Program-made: the position numbers and the translations under genes
In this document: piece by piece, positions 1 to 10,100 of the stretch
Position numbering within the stretch: position 1 is the first letter of the stretch
How the letters are laid out: every line of letters begins with the position of its first letter
The notes under the pieces: generated by a model
The model's database searches: none
The model's input: only the letters and a program-made list of their open reading frames with translations
Told to the model about the DNA's origin: nothing
Origin: Sciurus carolinensis
Taxonomy: Eukaryota > Chordata > Mammalia > Rodentia > Sciuridae
Direction: 5' to 3'
NCBI RefSeq assembly: GCF_902686445.1
Contig: NC_062214.1
Coordinates: 90,438,738-90,502,737 of the forward strand
DNA: 64,000 nucleotides

Positions 1-50
1 TAGTAGTGAGTAGCCTTTTTTTAAAAAAAAAATTCCAGCATATCCATTCT

Positions 51-137
51 CCTGGAATGTAGTTCAGTGGTAGAGCACTTAACTAGATGCGAGAGGACCT
101 GGGCTTGATCCTCAGCACTACAAAAAGACAAAAAAAC
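51..137 (+). mobile_element. ID SINE (tRNA-derived), sense
   Basis: Shows the A-box-like TAGTTCAGTGGTAGAG and a B-box-like GCTTGATCC, followed by a short A-rich tail. These two boxes are the internal RNA polymerase III promoter inherited from the parent tRNA. The copy is moderately diverged. Confidence 0.85.
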
Positions 138-739
138 TCAAGCATAATTCTTTGGAAGAAATCAATGCTGTGCTCACACTCTCCAGGGTTGCCTTTCAAA
201 TAAGCAATTAACAGAATACACCCCACATCAACTTCATTGGATCCTGCTTTATGCACAGGTATTCACAGTGAAATTCATTTCCTCAAGTTATTGTAATTAG
301 AACATAAGCATAGGGATGGAAAAAATTATTACCTCTCATTCTATTTAGACTTTAGCACATTTGGCAGATTTTTCTCAGAAAGGCATTTTATTATTTCTCT
401 TCATGTGTGTATGTATATACAATTCACCCACTTTTTTCTTTTAGTCTCACATGATTTTAAGTTTTTTAAAAACTTAAAATAATTTGTATTAGTTTCCTTT
501 TCCCAATCCCATGGAATTGTTTTGACATGAATGATGTAGATAGGTCATGCCTGGGGTATGAAAGCTCTCAAAATTCTCATTTTGATTTGCGTTCAAAAGT
601 TCGCTTAATTTTAGGTTTCATTTCCAGGAGTCAATCATTATAGAGTTAATCATATTGTAACTTTTTGAAGAAATGTGATTTTCTGTATTTGCTGTTTTGT
701 TTCTATAAGCAGGCTCATTTACCTACTTCAGAATCTTAG
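138..739. other. Upstream intergenic flank, no feature seen
   Basis: AT-rich apparently unique sequence between the first SINE and the PCLAF promoter. No exon, RNA gene or repeat family was recognised. In human and mouse the neighbour on this side is TRIP4, which would lie outside the window. Confidence 0.5.
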
Positions 740-1050
740 CGCTAAGACATCAGGTAACCCGGGAAAGTGTCCTGGCACCGCCTCCCTGGCGCGGGTACGA
801 ATCATAAGCCTCTGCGAGTTGATGGACTGGCCAGCACTACGTTAAGCCTCGCCACTGTCACCACTGGACCCCGGCGATTGGTTTGGGGTTAAAGCACAGA
901 ACCAATGGGAACCACAGCTCGCGAGAGTCTTGGGGAGCGCGGGAAAGAGACTAATATAAACGGTGGCGGGAGAGTTGTTTTTCGGGTTCTTGTCCTGTGA
1001 AACACCCTTCCCTGGGAAGCTGCGTTTTTCTGGTCTCCTCCCGTTTGAAC
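740..1050 (+). promoter_or_regulatory. PCLAF: PCLAF promoter and 5' UTR
   Basis: This GC-richer stretch ends at the PCLAF start codon. It holds an inverted CCAAT box (ATTGG, 877-881), a direct CCAAT box (902-906), an E2F-like site GCGCGGGAAA (937-946) and a TATA-like TATAAA (955-960), which would put the transcription start near 983-990. A CHR-like TTTGAA lies at 1044-1049, just before the ATG. Paired CCAAT boxes plus E2F/CHR sites are typical of promoters active in S/G2 phase, which fits PCLAF being a replication-linked gene. The sites are seen directly; their occupancy, and the start site, are inferred. Confidence 0.75.
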
Positions 1051-1096
1051 ATGGTGCGAACTAAAGCAGACAGCGTTCCAGGCACCTACAGAAAAG
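1051..1096 (+). CDS. PCLAF: PCLAF coding exon 1
   Basis: Encodes the first 15 residues and ends one base into codon 16. The donor is AAAAG|GTGAAG. The 5' UTR part of the exon lies upstream, within the promoter entry. Confidence 0.95.
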
Positions 1097-4000
1097 GTGA
1101 AGGCATCCAGCGTGCTAGTGGACAGCGAGGGGTGGAGAGGGGTTTCTCCTGGTAGCCTGTCCCCGGGTGGGGAGATGCCCTGGCTCCTCTGAGCCCTGCA
1201 CGCTCAAACTCCTGCCAGCCAGGAAGCAGCCGCCTGTCCCCTTTACCTTGAGGAGGAGGCTACAGGGACAAGGGATGGTCATTCTGCTGTACTGGATCTC
1301 TCGGCTCTCCTCCCAGAGCCGCTGGAGTCTGGGACTGTGGAGAAAACGTGGGGAGACAAGGTATCGAAACCTTCCTGACCCTTTCTGAATGCTCCCCGTT
1401 TTGTCTCTCTTTGCAGTGGTGGCTTCTCGAGCCCCAAGAAAGGTCCTTGGTTCCTCCACCTCTGCCACTAATTCTACATCACTTACATCAAGGAAAGGTA
1501 AGAAGCGCCCTCCTGAAAAGCTCCTAGAGTAAGAGGAGCCCTCCTAAAAGTTGATCAGGTCACAGTCCTGACCTGATAGTCCCCTGACCTACTTTGGAAT
1601 TTTATTAGAGATTCTCAGGCCTAACTTTCTTCCCTATCCTCTGAGGGGGCCTTGGTCTATTAGGGGGGTAGAATATTGTTGGAAGTCTCTTGGTAGAGAA
1701 TCTCAAGTCTTGAGATGGGGACCCACATATTTTATCTTCAAACCTATGTTAATTTTTGTTTACTATTTATTTTATTATCAACAGTGGCTTTTTCTTGTTA
1801 GAAACTATTTAAGTACCTCCTCACTAGATTTAGGATGATGGTTGACTGTGCTAACTACATTGTCTTCTTTTTTTTATTTTGAGATAGGGTCTGGCTAAGT
1901 TGCCCAGGCCAGCCTTGAACTTGCCATCCTTTTGCCTCAGACTCCCAGGCTACTTGCAATAGAGGCGTGTGCCCCCTGGCCAGACTTACATTGTCTTCTT
2001 AGTATAAACACTTTTTCTGCCTTTGCTTTTGCTTTTGCTTTTCTTCCTTCCTCCCTCTTTCTCTCACTCCCTTTCCCTCCTCTGTCTTGAATGTGGTGTC
2101 TGCGTGTGTTTAACTTTGTAGCTCCTGATACTGCCTTTGGGAGAGTAGGAGTGGAATCAGGCAAGGGAAATAGCTTCACACTGCTCCTTCTACATGTGGA
2201 GAGGATTAGAAAATGCCTTGCCATCTGGTGCCTCTTTCCTTTCAGTAGAAAGTTGAACAGACAGGAAGATTAATTCTACAAGGTTTAGTTACAAACAGAA
2301 AGGAGAACACTTTTAAGACTTCATAGATTTTTAAGTCAACTCAAATTTTCCCCATTCAAACACTTCCTCAGAAAATATTTACTATTCCAATCTCTTCAGA
2401 GAAAAGGGAATAGTAGTCAAAATATTTGAAAGAAAATGAATTTATTGAGAATACATTACACCCTGTACCACTAGAATAAATTCTATTAGGGCCATATTCC
2501 ATTGTTTGGCACACTGCTGAATCATCAGAGCCAAATAAATGAACACAGGTTCTTAAAGAATATGCGTTGAACAAATGCACCTTTTATAATGTTTTACAGA
2601 TCTCTATCTTTAATTCTATTAACTGTTTAATATTGGTATCGTCCTCATTTTTTTCCCCTACCTTTTGGTACTGGAAATTGAACTCAGGGGTGATCTACCA
2701 ATGAGCTACATTCTCAGCTCTTTTGATTCTTATTTCAAAACGGGGACAAGCTAAGTCGCTGAAGCTGGATTTGAACTTGAGATCTTCCTGCCTCAGCCTC
2801 CTGAGTAGCTGGGATTATAGGCATTGGCCACTGCACAGCCTAAATGACCTTATTAAGTAAAATTCTGGCAATTTATTCCATAGGGTGCTTCCTTATGTTA
2901 GGAAAAACTATATTGAATATTGTATAACAGTGCATAATAATACCATTTGAATAGCTCTGCTCATGGACAAAGTATGAAAAATATTGTCCAGTTTTAAAAA
3001 TTGTGTTACTGCTGTTTTTCTTGGATCAAACTACCAAACTGAGCTTATTGACTGATATAGCTTTCCTGTGTCACACTTTCTAGTTGTTTTAAGATGGATG
3101 TAATATCCCTTAACACCTTTAAGAATTTGATATGAAAGAAAGAATTAAGTTCTTTAAGTGGTAGTTCTTGGTTCTTATTTAGTTCTGTTTATATTTTATA
3201 GCTGAAAACAAGTATGCAGGAGGAAATCCAGTTTGTGTACGTCCAACTCCCAAGTGGCAAAAAGGAATTGGAGAATTCTTCAGGCTGTCCCCTAAAGATT
3301 CTGAAAAGGAGAATCAGATTCCTGAAGAGGCAGGAACCAGTGGCTTAGGAAAAGCAAAGAGAAAGTAAGTTTTTATATTCTGCTATATAAAGAAAATATA
3401 CTCTTGAAAATAAATGATAAATGAGACATTGAATAACTTTAAAGTTTCTCTTCAAGATAATAAGAAAATACAAAATAAAGGTTTTCTTAAACTTGTACTA
3501 CTTCCTTAATATAAATCATTCCCAAATTTTAAACATCAACAATAATATTATTTTCACTTTTTCCAAAGAGATCAGTTCCCATGCAGATAAGTGCTACATT
3601 AACTGTGAACTTACATTGTCTTTTTAAAATTTTTTAAAATTATTTATATTTTTTTGTGCAGTGCTGGGGATTGAACCCAGGACTTTGTGCTTGAAGGCAA
3701 GCACTGCATGAATTGAGCTATATCCCCAGCCCTTTACATTGTCTTTATTCTTTAATGTTTACTGTCTTTTTTTGAAAGGCAATTTACATGTTGGTTTATC
3801 TCAATTGAATTCTATACAGTCCCCCGAAACTCAAAACTACCAGTTTGGGGCTGAGAATACAGTTCAGTGGTAGAGACTGGTTAGCATACATGAGGCCCTA
3901 GGTTCAACCTCCAGCACCAAAACAAAACAAAAAAATACTAGTTCAACTTCCACAAGAAATATGTAACAAATGTAGAAAAGCTGAAAATATAGAAATATCC

Positions 4001-4122
4001 ATCATAGAAACAACCAAGGCTGATACTGTGGTGTATTATCTTTACAACTTCTCTACAAGTACTTAAGAACATTTCAAAACAAAGTAGGGATAAAATTATA
4101 CATATGCAGAGTTTAATGTGCA

Positions 4123-4154
<32 letters not shown>

Positions 4155-7100
4155 GAGACAGGAGTCTCACTATCTTGCCAAAGCTGGCCTCAAACTTGAT
4201 ATCCTCCTACCTTAGCCTCATGGATAGCTGGATTAAAGTGCTACCACAAACAGTTTTTAAACTTTGTAAGAAGCTAATTAAACTGTGCTTTTTGAGCTTT
4301 TAATGACAGGGAATGCTCATGATAAATGTTAATCAAAAATTCTGGATACAAAGGTATAATCTTTGCTATATAAAATCTGATCTGTATCTGTACTGTATGA
4401 AAATGTAACAAATATTGGTAACAATTATCTCTGAATGAAAACCTCTTATACTCTGTCCTAACACATTTCAACAAACAAGCCACTTTTAATAATCAGAAAA
4501 AAGATAATGCTACTTGGAAAAAAAACATTTGAAACCTGCTTTTTTTTTTTTTTTCATAAGTAATGGGGTCCAGGCAACAATTTTTAAATGTTTTAAAACT
4601 TTCAAAAACAAAGTGTTTGGGTGAGGAGAGGGTGTGGCATCTTGGCTGTCATTGTGATGCGATTTGAATATAAGGCCTGGCTTGCTACCTCCACACCAGC
4701 CAGGAACTCCGAGATCCTCCAGCCTACAAAAGCAGCAAGTAGGACACACAAGGGTAAGAGGATGATGGCCAGGCTTAGTCTGGGGCTGCTGCTTCTGGTA
4801 CTGCTCCTACCTATGCAGATTTATTCATTTGTTCCTTTAAGTAGCACACCCGGTGCTACATATTATGAAACCACAAAGCCCTCCACCACCACCAGCTCTA
4901 GCGCCTTAAAGACAATGGCCAGTCTCCTCGTGGTCTTACTTACCCTTCTACATCTCTACTATTGAGATTAGACCAAGAAAAAAATCTACAGTTCTCCAAC
5001 TCATATTCTAAATCTCAATCCAAATGGCATCTGGAAGTCTATCTTGCTAGGAAAAAAAAGAAAAGAAAAGAAAACACCCCCGGTCTTCATCATGTCTGCT
5101 AATTCCACTCATTTTATCAACACAGAAAATCTTGACAGTCTCAAACTGAGGTTTGAAGATCATCTGAAGGATTTATTAACTAAATGGTGAATGCCAATAT
5201 TAAATCTGCTGGAGTTTCATGTACAAGACTGAGGAGAAAGTCAACATCGAAAATTAGTTAACAATTTCTTTAAATGTGGCTTAAGAAATATGGACTTTTA
5301 AAACTACCTTGAAGAGAATAATGTAACCTTGCTCTAGAGACAATGGATGAACTGTGGAATGGAAATTCAGTTTTCATGTTGGCTCACTAAATCTAGAAGG
5401 CTATAAAATAATTAGGCAATATAAAAAGGTTTCATGACTTATATGTATGTTGGAAGGAACCGCCAGGTATTATTGGAAATTCTGTTTTGTTTTAGCAGTC
5501 TTAATTTTATATATTTATTTATTTTGGTGCTGCAGACTGAACCCAGGGCCTTGTGCATGCTAGGCAAGCACTCTTAACAGTAAGCTACATTGCTAACTGC
5601 TTGACCTTGCATTTAACTTTCTGTGTAATAACTGACATGTGCAAGGGCAAGGAGAGATTGGAATCTATTCCAAATCCAAGAATGAGTAAGAGTTGCATGT
5701 GTACTTAAAAGTGAAATGGTAAGCATTTCTCAGCATGTTACCGTTCAATAAGAGTGTCAGATTCATTAGCTATGATACTTCATTCAGAAGATTAGAAGTG
5801 CACTGACTTAAACTCATCTCACAACATAACTTTTTATTTTTGCATATTGAATAATTTTACAATTTAAAAATTTATGATTTGAAGACATTTGATAAATCTT
5901 GAGGCAAATATTAAGAAGACAAAAATAATGTAAATTAGGTATTTGGGAAAAGAAAATTGGAAATCCCATTATGTTCACAATTTTATTATGTTCTTTTGGT
6001 AAATACTTTTTAAAAACTTACATAGATCAGAATATCTACATCTTGAACACTTTTCATATTAGTTTATACTTTTAGATAGTTAAAACCTAGTCCTAAGCCT
6101 TAAGTGGACTCGATTTTAGAAATTAAAACTTTTACAACTGCCTCAATGTACAAAAACCTTTTTAGAAATAGACACTCCATAAAATCTGGTTCACACAGTC
6201 ATACATTGACACTTAGATGTTCCAGTATCCATTAGGGCTACAGTAGTTTTAAAAAGTTTTAAGCCAATATTTGCCATTTTTAGAAACCTACATTGGGGAA
6301 ACCAAATCCAACAGATCTCAACCTGTAGTATAGGTGAATGAAAACTCCCTCTTGTTTCATAGTGAACACTGTACATCTGGTGTGGATTCTACATTGTGTT
6401 TTGAATTGATTTGCATTGAATACAAACTAAATAAAAACAAATGGCTGAAAAAACAAAATGATTGCTGGAGAAGAGCATACTTGCAATCCCAGCTACTCAG
6501 GAAGCCGAGGCAGGAGGATTAAAAGCTTGAGGCCAGCCTCAGCAACTTAATGAGACCCTTCTTAAAATATGTTTTTAAAAAGGGCTTGAGGTGTCACTCA
6601 GTCAAAGATTACTTGCCTGGCATGCACAAGGCCCTAGGTTCCATCCCCAGTACTACAAAAAAAAAAAAAAAAAAAAAATCTTTTTTGACAGATGAAAGCA
6701 TATGAAATTTAAAAAATTATTCCATACTGTATTATTCCATACTGTATCATTTATTAAACTGTTATTGAGTGCCTACTTATCCATGTTATAAGATATTTAA
6801 TAGTAACTAAATCTTAGGGTTTTTGTTATAATATTATGATTATTTATTTATTTATTTTTGAATTTGCATGTCATCCTTGTGCAGGCCCATGCTAATTTTC
6901 TCTATATTGTTCCAATTTTAGTATATGTGCAGCTGAATTGAGCAAATAATTTTTTTTGGGGGGTACTGGGGCTTGAACTCGGGCACTCAGTCACTGAACC
7001 ACATCTCCAGCCCTATTTTGTATTTTACTTAGAGACAGGGTCTCACTGCTGGGGTCGGTGGCACATGCCTGTAATCCTAGCACTTTGGAGGCTGAGGCAG

Positions 7101-10100
7101 GAGGACTGCGAATTCAAAGCCAGCCTCAGCAACAGTGAGGCACTAAGAAACTCAGTGAGACCCTGTCTCTAAATAAAATACAAAATAGGGCTGGGGATGT
7201 GATTCAGTGACTGAGTGCCCCTGAGTTCAATCCCCGGTGTCTGCACCCCCGCCAATAAAAAGAAAAGAAAAATCAATCATCAAACTTTTTTTTTTTTGTA
7301 CTGGAGATTAAACCTAAGGGCACTTTATCACTGAGTTACATCCCCAACCTTTTTTCTTTTTTTTAATTAAACTTTTTTTTTTTTTTTTTTGTGGTGCTGG
7401 GGATTGAACCCAGGGCCTTGTATATGTGGGGCAGGCACTCTACCAACTAATCTGTATCCCGGCCTTCTAAAAACTTTTTCTTGAGACAGGGACCCTAAGT
7501 TGCTGAGGCTGGCCTGAACTTGCACTTTTCCTGTCTCAGCCTCCTAAGTAGTTTGGATTATAGGCATGACTCACCAAGTTTTTTTTTTTTTTTTTTGGGG
7601 GGGGGGAGTACTGGGGATTGAACCCAGGGCCTTGTGCTTGCAAGGCAAGTACTCTACCAACTGAGCTATATCCCCAGCCCACTCACCAAGTTTTTTTAAT
7701 AGGCTTGTTTCCATGATCCTTTTTCTTTTAGTTTCTCCTCATTGCTATAGTTCTTCCTTGTTCTTTCTTATTCTAATATTAATGAGATACTAGTAGTCAA
7801 GATTACCTCTATAATACACTTTAATCCTCTTAATTTTTTAACTTAACATGAGGGAAATAAAATAATTTGGCAATTCAGCCAATTGTGGCTGTAATACAGG
7901 AATAAGCCTGTATTATATATAGGCTTATATATAGGCTTTCCACCATATGGAAAGGAATCATACATATATTCTCATAAACCACTTTAATCCATGGTATAAT
8001 AAGATCTGTGCCATAAAAGTATTAATAATGTAATGTAAGAAATAATTACATTATTTGTTTAGGCCCCTTTCTTAGCTTTGCCTTTGTTTAAGACAGTCAC
8101 AATTATCCCTTTATTGAAATAGTTTATTGGGAGGAATATGAACTTCCAAATTAATATTCTGAAATATAGTTACTCCTGTGGTCTTATTTTCTCCCAAAGG
8201 CGCAGGGTAAACACCCATCCATTGCTTGGGAAGAGTCAGAATCAAGAGAATATCTGCCTAAATCTTTGGTGGTTTTTTTTTTTTTTTTTTGGTACTAGGG
8301 ATTGAACTCAGGCATGCTTAACCACTGAGTCATATCTCCAGCCTTTTTTATGTTTTATTTTTCAATTGGATCTTACTAAATTGCTGAGGCTGGCTTTGAA
8401 CTCATAATCCTCTTGCCTCAGCCTCCTGAGCAACTGGGATTACAGGCGTGCACCACCATGCTCAGCTTCTATTTAAATCTTGAACAGAACTATGATGCCT
8501 AAAGTAAATCAGGCCCTTGTGTAAAGGAAATTTAGGTCATATAGAATTCATTTGTTAACTTGGTTTACTTTCCAGATAACTACAATGAATACCTCTCTGT
8601 AATCTACTAATACATGAAGCAATGATAATCATCTTTCTTTTTTGGCCGGGGGTAGGGGGGTGGGGTGTGTGTGTACTGGGAATTGAACCCAGCAGCACTT
8701 TACCATTGAGCTAAATCCCCAGCCCTCTTTATTTTTTATTTTGAGACACAGTCTTGTTAAGTTCCTTACGGCCTTGTTAAATTGCAGAGGCTGGTTTTGA
8801 ACTTTGCAATGTTCCTGCCCTGGCCTCCAGAGTCACTGGAGATATAAGCATGCATCCCTGCACAAGCAATGATAATCTTATACCACGTCTGATTACCTTC
8901 ATTTTAGTTTCCTTCTTTTGATATCTAGTTCTATGATCATTCAGGCGAACTGGATTAAAATTTAAATCTAAGAATTTTTAAATAGATGTCACAAATCTTT
9001 GTCAGCTCTAAAATAAAATTTTTGATTCGTGATTAAGTTCTTAATTGAGTTTTTTCTTTATAAAAAGGATAAATATGAATGGCTTTGGAATAATGGAAAT
9101 TACTTTGTAAAAGCTACAATTACCATAAGCTAACAAATTTGCTGTTTTCTTTGCTCAAATGGACTGCTTAATTTTTTTACTTTTTCTTATCACTTTAAAA
9201 AATTTTTTTTTCTTTTGGTATTAGGGACCGAACCCAGGACTTCAAGCATGCTAGGCAAGAGCTCTGTTAATAAGCTGGGTGTGGTGCACACCTGTAATCC
9301 CAGTGATATGGAAGGCTGGAGGCAGGAGGAGTCCAAGTTTAAAGCCAGCTTCAGCAACTTAGTGAAGCCCTAAGCAACTTAGTAAAACCCTGTCTCTAAA
9401 TAAAATATTAAAAAGGGCTGGGGATGTGGCTCAGTGGTTAAGCACCCCTGCATTCAATCCCCAGTACAAAACAAAAATAAAAACCAAAACCAAAAAAAAA
9501 GCAACTCTACTACTGGACTACAACAACCCTTTTATTTATTTTGGGACAGGGTCTCAACAAGTTGTCTTGGTCTGGAACTTGAGATCCTTCTGCCATAGCC
9601 CCTTGAGTAGCTGGGATAATAGTCATGTGTAGGCATATGTTACTGGCCAGGATTATAACAAAGTTTTTTTTTTCTTTTCTTTCAATACTGGAGATTGAAC
9701 CTAGGGAGCATGCTTTACCACTGAGCTATATCCCAGCCCTTTATATTTTTATTTTGAGGAAGGGTCTTACTAAGTTGCCAAGGCTGTCCTCAAACTTGTG
9801 AACCTCCTACTTCTACCTCCCAAGCTACTAGGCTTATACCAATTGCAACAGTGCACCTGGCTATTGCAAAGATTTTACTGATAGATTATATTTATCAACT
9901 TAACAACCTTAAAAAAAGATGCTATAGGAATGAGATACTGTAAAAAAAAATTGCAACATATTCTAAATGGGAAACATTGATTCTGCAAAATAACAGGCAA
10001 AGAAATTGCCAAATATTGTGTTGCACTAGTACTTGAAATTTGTAGATGTTTGTCAATTAATGGAGTTTAATTGACTTTCATTTCTGCCACTTGACCACAG

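Larger units (their letters stand above)
1498..3201 (+). other. PCLAF intron 2
   Basis: GT-AG intron of 1.7 kb. It holds an antisense B1 (1868-1986), a CT-rich stretch near 2020-2085 and an antisense B1-dID (2660-2841). The remainder looks unique and AT-rich, and no further exon was recognised. Confidence 0.85.
4640..6459 (+). pseudogene. CD24: Processed CD24 retrocopy (mRNA-length)
   Basis: Intronless copy of a CD24 mRNA inside PCLAF intron 3, same orientation. It spans part of the 5' UTR (from about 4640), the coding region and a long 3' UTR whose motifs, such as GCCAATATTAAATCTGCTGG near 5192 and GTTTCATGTACAAGA near 5214, match what I recall of the mammalian CD24 3' UTR. It ends with AATAAA (6430-6435) and an A-rich tail (6448-6458), the expected end of a reverse-transcribed mRNA. 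CD24 is a small GPI-anchored, heavily glycosylated surface protein with one intron in its coding region; that intron is absent here. An ID SINE later inserted at 5507-5601. The 5' end is soft. CD24 processed copies are known in several mammals. Identity is strong; no evidence of expression can be drawn from sequence. Confidence 0.9.

Noticed and set aside
1115..1468. 117-codon minus-strand frame overlapping PCLAF exon 2
   Set aside because: Shadow frame in GC-rich intron 1 and exon 2; the plus-strand exon explains the coding signal.
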